The notes beneath the pieces are model-generated. The model was given only the letters and a program-made list of their open reading frames with translations. It was not told the DNA's origin and did no database searches. From NCBI RefSeq assembly GCF_000313135.1, contig NW_004457532.1, forward strand, positions 706,469-731,703: 25,235 nucleotides of DNA, given 5' to 3'. Source of the DNA: Acanthamoeba castellanii str. Neff. Taxonomy: Eukaryota > Discosea > Longamoebia > Acanthamoebidae. Positions 1-8,647 of the stretch are shown here, one piece after another (position 1 is the first letter of the stretch; each line of letters begins with the position of its first letter). The translations under genes were made by a program, and so were the position numbers.

Positions 1-1000
1 TTGCCAGGCGATGCGCCCGGACAGGAGAGAAAGCCGCTCCGAGCGAGCGGTCTCATCCTGCACGCCGACCTCGCGTACATACACAGCGCCATGTTGCCGC
101 TGCGGCATTGTTGTGTGACCGTTGCGCCTGAAACACACGTTTTGGCGTGCACAGGTACAACAACATCCGTTGCGATGGTAAGCTCAAGTGCGCGTTCGGA
201 CAGGGCGACATCAGCTACCGCTACCGCATCTACCGCGTCCCTGAATCCAATGTACGCCTCATCATCACACGACCAACGGCACGACACGACCAACGACACG
301 ACACACGACACGACACGACACACGACACACAAACGACACACGATACACGACACACGCTCTTCAACGTTGGCCTTATCGCTTTTTCTTGGTTGGGTTGTAT
401 TAGTCGGAGATGGTGGAGGTGAAGAAGCTCAACGACACCCATCGAGTGCGAAGCGTGAAGCAGGGCATCCAGGTCAACTTCGCACAGACCGGGAAGATCG
501 GTCGCTTCTCGGCGCAGGTGCTCATCGTCAACCTGTGCTCTGGGCTGGGCATGATGGCCATCGCCACCGTCGTAGTCGATGCCATCGGTACTTCCACAGC
601 AACACACGACACACAACATACGACACTCACGGCAACACGACACGCGTGTGAGTGCTGCTCTGATTCGTGATGTGGTGAATGGCGCATTCCAGCGATCTAC
701 GTGCTGCCCAAGAAGACGACCTACTTCAGCCACAAGTACAAGGTCGTCGACAAGATCCGACTCTCGGACAAGGCCAAGACCGCCAGCGGTGGTGATGATG
801 CCGCTTCATCGCCGTCGGCTTCCGAGAACAGCGGCAAGCAGAAGACCTCCGCGGGCGAGACGACGAAGAGGAAGAGCAAGAAGTCATCAGAGGCGGCCGT
901 CGACTCCAAGCCTGCAGGCGAGGAGCAGGAAGGAGAAGGTGAGGGGAAAGGCCAGCTGCGGCAGAGGAAGCCCAAGACCGCCCGCCACGCCGACGAGTGA
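1..1000 (+). CDS. P2X-type ATP-gated cation channel, C-terminal part (5' end outside window)
   Basis: Exons <1-74, 155-251, 404-587 and 693-1000 join in frame to about 220 residues ending at TGA. The fragment holds the last ectodomain strands, with GLILHADLAYNNIRCDGKLKC resembling the late ectodomain of P2X receptors and two Cys that could form a disulphide. Next come the pre-TM2 segment (QGIQVNFAQTGKIGRFSAQV) and TM2 (LIVNLCSGLGMMAIATVVVD), which keeps the small-residue Ser-Gly gate region and the conserved Asp. Directly after TM2 is the YxxxK trafficking/stability motif as YFSHK. The tail of about 85 residues is disordered and rich in Lys, Ser and Glu. The family forms trimeric cation channels opened by ATP; in Dictyostelium P2X proteins work on the contractile vacuole, and a similar location here is inference. 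TM1 and the ATP-binding lysines lie outside the window. Confidence 0.85.
252..403 (+). repeat. P2X intron with (GACAC)n-type satellite
   Basis: This is intron 2 of the P2X gene (donor GTACGC, acceptor TTAG). Positions 268-356 are an imperfect run of ACGAC/ACACG units. It belongs to the pentanucleotide family seen in introns of most genes here. Confidence 0.75.
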
Positions 1001-1622
1001 CGACCTCGCAAAACCGACCGAATGTCCCACATTTTATTTTGAACTTTCACATAATTTCCTTTTGTTGGCCACCTTCGCGTTCGCTATTAGGTGTTGATTG
1101 TGCGCAGTTGCCTGAGGTCGAGAAGAACCTTGCGGGTGCCCAGAGTACCACCTCCGCCATCGGCCCCGGCCCTGTTCCGCCGAACGGGCCGTCGTCACCG
1201 CGCCCCGAGAGGCAGCCGCCCTGAGGTCCCACAGGCGCACGGTCGCGTTTTACGAGGCGCTTACCATCAGCTGCCTGGGCCGAGTCGCCGGCGAGTGATC
1301 GGCAGAACCGGACGTGGCCGACCCCTCGCGCCACCGGGCGGCTGGTGTGAAGGTGGTGGGCGCCTCTGGAGGAGGTCGCCGCTGCCCCAGGCGGTCCGGA
1401 GTCCCTCCGGCGCATGTAACATTCCATTTTCATTTTCATTTTTCATTTTCTTCTGGTGGAGAGAATGAGCTAAAGAGAAAACAATTTTAAAAAAGCGAGG
1501 CGCAGAGCTGGCATTCACTGCACCGAATACGCTGAAGATGAAGACAAGTTAGTAGAAATAAGCCACTTGCAAGACTGCGTGGAAGCACACCACAGCACTC
1601 GCAAAGTGTTCGAACACGCGCC
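1001..1622. other. Unassigned spacer with a GC-rich structured block (about 1091-1420)
   Basis: No open frame here resembles a known protein. The segment 1091-1420 is much more GC-rich than its AT-rich borders and contains clear hairpins. One is GGCCC/T/GTTC-CGCC-GAAC/GGGCC at 1168-1190 with one bulged T. Another is a perfect CCGGAG-TCC-CTCCGG at 1396-1410. It is followed at 1423-1450 by T-rich sequence with TTTT runs. It could be a structured non-coding RNA gene, or the 5' untranslated region of the oxygenase gene at 1623. I could not match it to RNase P, RNase MRP, SRP or spliceosomal RNA motifs. Confidence 0.3.
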
Positions 1623-2663
1623 ATGCAGAAGGACAGAGAGATAAAGTTTGCCGTGCAGGGGAAGGAAAGCGGTGTAAACATTTTCAAGACCGACACCGCC
1701 AACCCGATCACCTACGCTTCGCCCAGCAAGAAACACACGCAAATCCGCAAAGTCGATGCACCCGTCCCCGTACGCTCATCCCTTCACCTTCACCCACTTC
1801 CAACTTTCATGCCGCTACAAAAATCTCGATCGAGATTTGAAGATGGGCACAACCATGCGAAACTGACGTTGCTTGGGCTGTCGCGACGACAGGGCGTGTT
1901 TCTGCTGTACGACGTGTTGACGCCGGACGAATGCCAGCAGTACATCGACCTCACCGAGAACATGGGCTATGAGGAGGCCACCGTCACCACATTTGGCGGC
2001 ATGGTCAAGATGCCCGACCTGCGCAACAACGAGCGGGTCATGTGGCAGTCCGAGGAGGACGTGTGGGGACCCATCTGGCAGCGCATCGAGCCCCACATCC
2101 CCAAGGACGTCAACATGGGCGCCGCCCGCTGGACACCCTACGGCCTCAACGAACGCCTCCGCTTCTACCGATGTACACCCCCCCCCCAAATCTTTGTCTC
2201 TACACGGTCGTTGGGTGGTCGTGTGGCTGATGAGCTGTTGGTGGTGGTGCAGACGACAAGGAGGAGATGTTCGGCGCACACTTTGACGGCTGCTTCCCGC
2301 GCAGGCGGTGGGACCAGTCGCTGCTCACCTTCATCATCTACCTCACGGACGACTTCGAGGGCGGCAGCACCATGTTCTACCCCTCGCGCCACGAGGTGCG
2401 GCCGGTCAAGGGCATGGCCTGCCTCTTCTTCCACGGCAGCCACCCACTCAGCCCCGGTACGCACACCACCACCACACACACCCCAAGGGTGAATGAAACT
2501 CTCATATTCTTCTGTGCTCGCTCGTGTGAGCTGACGTTCTGGTATGTGTGGTGCGTGCTCGGTGGTGCGTGTGCGATCGACAGAGCACGAGGGGATGCTG
2601 GTGACCAAGGGGCGCAAGTATGTGCTGCGCTCGGACGTCATGTACCGCGCGCAGGGCAAGTGA
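1623..2663 (+). CDS. 2-oxoglutarate/Fe(II)-dependent dioxygenase, prolyl 4-hydroxylase-like
   Basis: Exons 1623-2172, 2253-2456 and 2584-2663 give 277 residues. The catalytic double-stranded beta helix is plain. RFYRYDKEEMFGAHFDG carries the HxD iron ligands (H193, D195). SLLTFIIYLTDDFEGG is the typical core strand pair. HPLSPEHEGMLVTKGRKYVLR carries the probable distal His (H253) and a basic residue about ten positions on (K263) for 2-oxoglutarate. The N-terminal part (YDVLTPDECQQYIDL) is the usual helix before the core. There is no signal peptide or membrane helix, so a soluble enzyme of nuclear or cytosolic type is inferred rather than an ER collagen hydroxylase. The start is the first in-frame ATG; M63 at 1809 is an alternative. 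The hydroxylated substrate cannot be told from sequence. Confidence 0.85.
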
Positions 2664-2861
2664 ATGAACGAAGAAAATGAACTGTTTTATTTATGTATGA
2701 AAGTGGGGCCAGCCACGCCCGCACCAACGGCCGTTTCACAACATGTACACCACTTTGAAACGCACCCCCAGCCACAACCACACAAGGCAAGGCGCTGGCA
2801 ACGTAGGATTTGCGAGTGATGATTTTATGCAAAGATGCAAGAAAAGATGCTGAGAAGCTGA

Positions 2862-5800
2862 TCATCTCCTCTTCTTGCCACCCTTGCCCTTGCTGCCGCG
2901 CTTCTTGTCGGAGGCGCGCTTCTCGCCGCGCTTGTCCTTCTTGAGGCGCGGATCGACGATCTTGACCTTGGCCTTCTTGCCCGCGCTCGGGCCCTTCTGC
3001 GACTGGGCCGTCTGGTGCTTCTTTCTCACGATGTACACCGGCGCCGCCTTCGCGTCTCCCGCCTTGCCCAGCGTGTGTTTCTATTGGGTTGCATAACAAA
3101 ATGTAATAAAAGACAGTGACATTAGCGTGTGTCGTGTCGTGTCGTGCGATTGTGTGCGGTGTGTCGTGTCGTGTCGTGTACCTGAAGAGTACGGATGGAC
3201 TTGATCTTCTCTCGCTCGGACATGCCGTCAGCCGTGGCGATCTTGGCGGCCTTCTGCTTCATCTTCTCCACCTTCTTCTGCATGCGCAGGTGCTTACGGG
3301 CCTTGGCCTCGGCCACCTTCTTGATGGGCCGCTCGTTGAGCTCCCTGAACTTGGCCTTCATCTCCTCCACCTCCTCCTTCGTGATCGGCTTCTGCGGCTT
3401 GTTGTGCCTGTTCTCATCCTGCACGAACCTATTTCACCATTTTCACCAGTCAGCACACGACACACACACACACTCCACCGCACACGCACACCGCACACGC
3501 ACGACCGCACACAGAAAGGGTGATGGAGAGGAGGCTACCAGGGGGGAAGTTCGTCGCGGTCGTCGAAGGCGTAGCGGTTGTAGCCGTCGTCCTCGAACTC
3601 GCGCTTTCGCTTCTTGGTGAGGAAGAACTTCTTGCCGATGGCCAGGGTGGTGGCGACCTCGTCCAGGTCGCTCTCGGGCTCGGCCTCGGACGAGTCCGAC
3701 GAGTCGCTGTCCGACGGCGCGACCGGCACCTCCTCGAACTCGTCGAGCGCCGCCGACTCCTCCTCCTCGAGCTTGGTCTGCTTCTTCTGCTTCTTCTTCG
3801 GGTTGCCGCCCTGCTGTGCCTGCTGCAGCTTCTCCTTCCTCGCCCGCTTCACCTTCTTCTGCTGTTCGGTGTCCTCATCGTCGTCGTCGTCGTCGTCCTC
3901 TTCATCGTCGTCAGCGGCGGCGCGCTTCTGGCCTCGCGACGTGGCGGCCCTCCTGCCACCGACCTCCTAGAGAAGAGAGAGAAAAAGAGAAAAATGAAAA
4001 GAGAAAAATGTCAGACCGACCAGCGAGTGTTGCGTGTGTGCGTGTGTGTGTGCGATGCGCGTGTCACGATTGCGAATCAGTCTGTAGTTGTTGTTGTTGT
4101 TGAGGTTGCACTCATTCGAGCCGTCGTATTGCAGTTAATTGTAAACATCATCTTGCGCGTATTTGCTGGCGTGACGGGCTTTGTGTGGAGGGTGTGTGTG
4201 TGTGAAGGGTACCGTGTCGTGGTCCTCTTCGTCGTCTTCGCTCTCGTCGGGCTCGCCGTCCTCGATGGCGCCGACGTCCTGGAAGATGCCGCGGCTGAAC
4301 CAGAGCGCCGCCTGCTTGGCCTTCTTCGCGTCGGCCCTCGCGGCGGGCCTGTGTGTCTCCTCCTCCATCTCGTCCTCCCCATCGTCAACGTCGAATCGCA
4401 CCCGCCTCTCGCCATACTCCTCATCCTCTTCATCACCTGTTTGATGATGACGTCAGCATTGTAAATAAATCTAATTAAATTAAAATATGTCTGACATATA
4501 AAAGTAAGGAGGAGTGTGTTGCCTCAGTGGTAGTGACAATGTGTAAAGAATGTCGAACATGTGTTGTTGTTCGGTGAATACTATCGTCATCGGCAGTGTA
4601 GCTCGAGAGCGAAGAGAAGATAGAAAGTGGTGGTGGTGGTGGTGGAGGGACGAACCGTCGAAGCGCTCGTCTTCGGGCAGCTCGTCGGCGTCGTCGCCCA
4701 TCCGGAACTTCTTCTTGGGCTCCGTCGGCGGTGCGCGCTTCTTGGTGCGCTCCACGTAGGCCGTGTACATCGAGTCCAGCTGATGATCCAGGTACGAATC
4801 GTAGTTCTTTCCGGCCCACTCATTCTCTGCATAATTTTAGTTATTTTTTTTAACAAACAAATAAAAGAGAGAAAGATTAAAATCAACCATAAATAACACT
4901 TAAAATAATAAATAAATAAATAATAAAATAGGAGAGGAGTTCCAAACCTTCTTCAGAGTCTTCGGGGGACTCGAGGACGTCGTCGGGGGCCTGGTCGAGG
5001 AGCAGGTCGGCGGCGTCCTTGCGGAGCACCGACGCGGCGGAGAAGAGGTCGACCTCCTGCTCCTGCACGCCGCCGTCGCCGGGCGTCTCCATGCCGAGGG
5101 CCGCGCGCTGCCTGAGCTTGGCCTTGCGCTCGCGCTCCTTCTTCTTCTCGCGCTTCTTCTTCCGGTCGATCTCGGACATCTTGTCCTCGAGCTCCTTGTC
5201 GAGCTGCTCCTCCATCTCCTCCCGCGTGATCGGCGCCACCTCCACGTCCTCCAGGCCCTCCGCCAGCTTCTTTTTCTCTGCGTGTGCGTGGGCGTGTGCG
5301 TGTGCGTGTGCGTGTGCGTGTCGTTGGTCGTGAGCCCGGCGGAAGAGAGCTTCAGAGAAAACCGATGAAAAGCAGTACCTTCGGCCTCCTCGGGGTGGAG
5401 GAGGGAGCGAGCGCGGAGGCGCCACTTGAGGAGGTTCTTGAAGTCCTTCTTGTTGAGCACCTTGAGGTCCTGGCAGCAGGCCTTGATCTCGGTCGAGGCG
5501 TGCTGGTCGAGCTTGAGCGCGCGGGCGCCGTCGTCAAAGGCCATCTGGTTGTAGGAGGCCAGCACGCCGACCGGGTCCTTGGCCTCGATGAACTCGACCA
5601 CCGAGCAGGTCTTGAAGAGCGTGTAGTTGCCCTCCTCGTAGCCGCTCTGGTTGGCGCGCACCTTCTTCTTGACCGGCGCAAAGATGTCGGGCTTCTTGAG
5701 GGGCATGTCGAGCTCCTTGAAGACGTGCTTGGAGTCGAGCAGGCGCGGGTCGATCTTGTCGGGCGCGAGGTAGTGGGTGCACACGACGTAGATCTCGGCC

Positions 5801-6773
5801 GACGTGTTACGCGAGGCCTGGGGCTTGGTGGCCTCGACCTTCTTGAAGAACTGGTGGAAGACCCACAGCAGCGCGTTGTAGTCGGCCGAGCGGAAGACCT
5901 TGGTCACGAACGTGCCGCCGGGGCGCAGAAAGTCGGTGGCCAGCTTGAGGGCCTTGAGCACGAGGTCCACCTGCGTGTAGGCGTCCTGGATCCAGGCCTT
6001 ACCCATGTTGGGCGCACCGTCGCAGATCACCACGTCGGCGTTCCAGTGCTGCAGGTGCTTCTTGATCGCGGCGCGGCAGCGCGGCGTGGTGATGTCCTCC
6101 TGCAGCGTGATGACGTTGTGGATGGGCTTGATCGGCACCAGATCCACGCCGATGATGACGCTGCTCACGGGCATGTACTTGGCCGCCACCTGCAGCCTGG
6201 TTTGTTTTTTTGTTTGTGTGGAAAAAAAAACAAACACAGGTGATTAGTGGTTTTTTCTTTTCTTTTTTCATGCCAGGGTCCCACCCAACACCAAACGAGA
6301 CCAGCCAAAAAAGAGAGTACATGGGCGACATCTCGCAATGCAGAGCTCGCGAGCATGAAATCGCCATTTTGGCGATTTTGTAAATTGAATTGAGATGAAT
6401 GAAAAGGAAAAGGAAGCGTACCAGCCTCCGGGGGCGGCGCAAAGATCGATGAGGGCACGGGCGGACGAAAGGAAGTCATGCTTCTTGTTGAGCTGGACCA
6501 ACTTGAAGGCGGCACGCGAGCGGAAGCCCTGGTCCTTCGCGAGGTAATAGTACTTACAGAGGAGTTAAGGAAACAATTGAAAATCGCGTAGAGTTATCGA
6601 ATTAAAATCGCAATTAAGAGAGAACACTTCGCGAAGTAAAACAACAAAAAAACAGAGAGGTGAAACATGAGAAATCGATCAAAATTGATGAGAGTAAGAG
6701 AATAATCTAAGGTTTGGGTGGGTTGGAAAGGATATTTATCGCGCCTCTTGGTCTTGGTGTTGCCTTTACCCAT
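2862..6773 (-). CDS. SPB1: SPB1/FTSJ3-type AdoMet-dependent rRNA 2'-O-methyltransferase
   Basis: Nine exons: 6773-6736, 6553-6422, 6196-5379, 5277-4948, 4826-4656, 4436-4213, 3966-3539, 3428-3182, 3080-2862. They give 868 residues, close to yeast Spb1 and human FTSJ3. The N-terminal FtsJ domain (about 1-230) has the SAM motif [10 protein letters not shown] and the K-D-K-E tetrad expected at K30, D116 (CDGAPNMG), K156 (FVTKVFR) and E191 (SAEIYVV). An acidic and lysine-rich middle follows, then the Spb1_C region ([15 protein letters not shown] and [20 protein letters not shown]), ending in a basic tail that suits nucleolar location. The family 2'-O-methylates the A-loop of large-subunit rRNA in pre-60S particles. 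The first intron is AT-ended and treated separately. Introns 3 and 8 carry CACACG and GACAC tracts. Confidence 0.95.
3121..3181. repeat. (GTGTC)n satellite in SPB1 intron 8
   Basis: GTGTCGTGTCGTG units fill most of the 101-bp intron between SPB1 exons 8 and 9. On the gene strand they read GACAC. Confidence 0.8.
4629..4650. repeat. (GGT)n trinucleotide run in SPB1 intron 5
   Basis: A short perfect TGG/GGT run lies in the intron between SPB1 exons 5 and 6. Confidence 0.7.
5280..5326. repeat. (GTGTGC)n run in SPB1 intron 3
   Basis: A hexanucleotide run of GTGTGC/GTGCGT units ends at the exon 4 acceptor; on the gene strand it reads as CACACG repeats leading into CAG. Confidence 0.8.
6554..6735 (-). 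other. U12-type (minor spliceosome) intron with AT-AA termini
   Basis: No GT lies where the conserved RRDK/YYYLAK junction of SPB1 requires a splice. Exon 1 ends GATAA and is followed by ATATCCTTT, the full U12-class 5' splice consensus. Near the 3' end, TTCCTTAACT matches the U12 branch-site consensus, with its branch A about 10 nt from the proposed 3' end. Splicing AA|ATATCC...CTGTAA|GTAC gives codon AAG (Lys), restores RRDKYYYLAK exactly and keeps the phase. The conventional AC one codon later, or the nearby AG, would break the frame. The exact 3' dinucleotide needs cDNA. Confidence 0.8.
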
Positions 6774-7015
6774 TCTCGCGATCCTCTCCTTCTTCGCTTG
6801 CGTCGTACGGGAGGCCGGACTCGAGATGATGCTTTCGGCTCCGGCGATCGAACCAAACACACCGACCCTGGCGAGAAGGTCCGGAAACAAAAAAATAAAA
6901 CTGAGATGTGAGAAAAAGGCACGAAAAATCGTTCCCGGTAATAACCAGCCACTTGGCATCGCTTTCGTTCTTTCGCCACCCAGTTCGTTGCGGACAACGC
7001 TTCAATGGAAGTGAG

Positions 7016-7170
7016 CGCTGGAGGCTGGCAGGGCCGCCATAGCCGCGTGGTTACTTCGTGGAAATGCGTGAGACTGAAAATCTTGAGAATGGTGGTTCGA
7101 ACCCACCCGGGGCCATCAAGGCCCTGTAGCATAGTTATAACAAAACTATCAACCACTGGCGCTGTCGCCC
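7016..7170 (+). repeat. tRNA-like repeat unit 1 (Phe GAA-like anticodon arm), SINE-like
   Basis: The unit has an A-box-like element (TAGCCGCGTGG, 7040-7050) and a B box (GGTTCGAACCC). Its anticodon stem-loop (7069-7085) has loop CTGAAAA, giving GAA in anticodon position. The 5-bp T stem is perfect (7091-7095 with 7103-7107). The 5' flank does not pair properly with the would-be 3' acceptor strand CGGGGCC, and the D arm is weak. A tail CCCTGTAGCATAGTT...ATCAACCACTGGCGCT follows, ends near a TTTT run, and is shared with unit 2. A tRNA-derived retroposon or degenerate tRNA gene fits better than a functional tRNA. Confidence 0.55.
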
Positions 7171-7255
7171 CTGCTTTTGCTTCAACAACCCATGTTGGAT
7201 GCGGGGTTGGGAAATCGCTTCTTCGTCCCACTGGGCATGCTTGCTAAACAAGGGA

Positions 7256-7430
7256 ACTGGCGCAGGAGCGCACAGCTGAGTGGTTACTTCGAGGTAATGC
7301 GCAAGACTCTTAATCTTGAGATCGGCGGTTCGATCCCGCCCAGGGGCATTAGTAGCCCCTGTAGCATAGTTAACAACTATCAACCACTGGCGCTATCGCT
7401 CCTTGCTTTTGCCCTGCTACTACATCACAC
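7256..7430 (+). repeat. tRNA-like repeat unit 2 (Lys CTT-like anticodon arm), SINE-like
   Basis: The A-box-like CAGCTGAGTGG (7273-7283) is followed by a perfect 5-bp anticodon stem (7302-7306 with 7314-7318). The loop CTCTTAA has CTT at positions 34-36. The variable loop is 5 nt and the T stem is a perfect 5 bp (GGCGG/CCGCC) around TTCGATC. No 5' strand pairs with the 3' acceptor strand CAGGGGC; instead that strand forms a hairpin with GCCCCTG just downstream. The same tail as unit 1 follows. The two units lie head to tail, anticodon loops 233 bp apart. Confidence 0.6.
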
Positions 7431-7478
7431 CACAGGATGATGGTTGATTGTTTATTGATAGTGTGTTTGCGGTTGAAT

Positions 7479-8258
7479 CTAGTGTTCAACATGCACCCAC
7501 TGCTCACAGGCGTTCCACAGTTTGGTGAAGCAGTCCTCCTTGCCAAAGGCCAGCACCCGCTCCAAGTACCGTTCATCGGCGCACTTGAACCACTGGAAGA
7601 AGGAGACCAGGACGAAGTCGGCGTAGGACGGTACGTCGCCCAAGAAGAACGGCCCAGCGCGCTCAATCACCACGCCCTGAGGCGCGGACCAGCGGCCGCT
7701 GAGCATGTCCGACAAGATCGCGATCTCCTGGCCGACCCGCTTCCAGTCGCCTTCGGGGTCTTCGCACAGCTCCTCGAGCGGCTTGCCGAACCACTCATTG
7801 CGCGTGCGCCGGAAGTACTCGGCGCCGCGGTCGTCCAGGATGGCCGGGATCTTGGGAAGCAGCAGCTTCATCGCGGCCGGCAGCACCTTAGAGTAGAGGT
7901 GGTGGTGGACCAGCTGGGCGAGCGGCAGCGCGCCGGGTGTGGGGAAGATGGAGGGCGAGTCGGCCCCGGTGAAGGTGCGGTCGAGGTAGAGCGCAATGGG
8001 CCACGAGTCCATGAGGACATGTGCGCCAGAGTGGCGGATGGCCGGGCAGGTGAAGGAGAGGGGAGAGCTGGAGTGCGAGGGTGCGACGCCGAGCGACTCG
8101 AGGGTGCCGGCGATGTCGGGGTAGGAGAGCCAGGTGGTCTTGTGGGGTATGCGCTTGTAGTTGAGCACCATCCGCGTCTTGGCCGTGTTGGGCGACCAGG
8201 TGGTAGGGGTGTTGCTGGCGATGTCGAAGAACTCAACCTCAGCTTGCGTGACAGACAT
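7479..8258 (-). CDS. Glutathione S-transferase-like protein, single exon
   Basis: An uninterrupted frame of 259 residues starts at MSVTQAEVEFFDI; an upstream in-frame start at 8309 would add 17 unconvincing residues. The N-terminal thioredoxin-like GST fold is indicated by FFDIA...TWSPNTAKTRMVLNYKRI (about residues 10-35), then a cis-Pro region (FTCPAIRH) and the SDS-like turn DSWPIALYLDRTF. An all-helical C-terminal domain follows (FFLGDVPSYADFVLVSFFQW). The WSPNT-KTR-LNYK pattern is the one I associate with beta-etherase-like GSTs common in fungi and bacteria, where Ser or Asn replaces the classical Tyr/Cys. Substrate unknown. It is the only intact gene here without introns, which could reflect transfer or retroposition; this is inference. 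Probably cytosolic. Confidence 0.85.
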   Translation of the reverse strand: MSVTQAEVEFFDIASNTPTTWSPNTAKTRMVLNYKRIPHKTTWLSYPDIAGTLESLGVAPSHSSSPLSFTCPAIRHSGAHVLMDSWPIALYLDRTFTGADSPSIFPTPGALPLAQLVHHHLYSKVLPAAMKLLLPKIPAILDDRGAEYFRRTRNEWFGKPLEELCEDPEGDWKRVGQEIAILSDMLSGRWSAPQGVVIERAGPFFLGDVPSYADFVLVSFFQWFKCADERYLERVLAFGKEDCFTKLWNACEQWVHVEH

Positions 8259-8647
8259 GTTGTTCGTTGTAGTTGTGTGGAGTAGTGAAAGGTGCAGCAA
8301 CTGCGACAAAATAAAAAGTTGCTAGTGGAGGCGAGACGGAGATGATGCTGCGGCGATAGGGCTGACTTGTTTCTTGTTACCCGTAGGCGAAATTTCGCGT
8401 ACGCAACCACGCCGAATTTTCAAGCCGGAATAATAAAAGAAATCAAGCTGGATTTGGGATTTCGTGGTGGAAAGTGGTGAAGGAAGGAGGCATCTCTGGA
8501 GCAATCGACGAAGGGATTTTGTAGTCGAGTACCCAGCACCTCCAACTGGCAAAAACCGCAACTCACCCATTCTGCAATCGAACAATTAGGCGAGAAAAAT
8601 CGAGAGTAGAGAGATAAGGGATTGCAGCGAGACGCAGCTGAACGGAG
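8259..8647. promoter_or_regulatory. Divergent intergenic region (GST-like / CDK-PHD)
   Basis: 389 bp separate two divergent start codons. The stretch is AT-richer than the flanking exons and has no coding potential I accept. It must contain the start regions of both genes. I recognise no specific element. Confidence 0.45.

Larger units (their letters stand above)
6774..7478. other. Spacer between SPB1 start and GST 3' end
   Basis: This 705-bp gap holds the SPB1 upstream region (6774-7015, no recognisable element) and the two tRNA-like repeat units. The remainder at 7431-7478 is the 3' flank of the GST-like gene. No protein gene is supported. Confidence 0.6.

Noticed and set aside
1047..1439. 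130-residue minus-strand open frame
   Set aside because: No family-like motif; Arg/Gly/Pro-rich composition follows from GC content of the hairpin block.
3520..4464. 314-residue plus-strand open frame
   Set aside because: Antisense to SPB1 exons 6 and 7; its Leu/Val-rich runs are complements of acidic and Lys-rich SPB1 segments.
5284..6243. 319-residue plus-strand open frame
   Set aside because: It lies antisense to SPB1 exon 3, whose protein matches the family residue by residue; the frame is a by-product of high GC.
7256..7350. Functional nuclear tRNA-Lys(CTT)
   Set aside because: Anticodon and T arms are perfect, but no 5' acceptor strand pairs with CAGGGGC and the D stem is poor, so it is reported as a tRNA-like repeat.
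7437..8285. 282-residue plus-strand open frame
   Set aside because: Antisense to the GST-like gene; Arg/Val/Gly-rich with no domain pattern.
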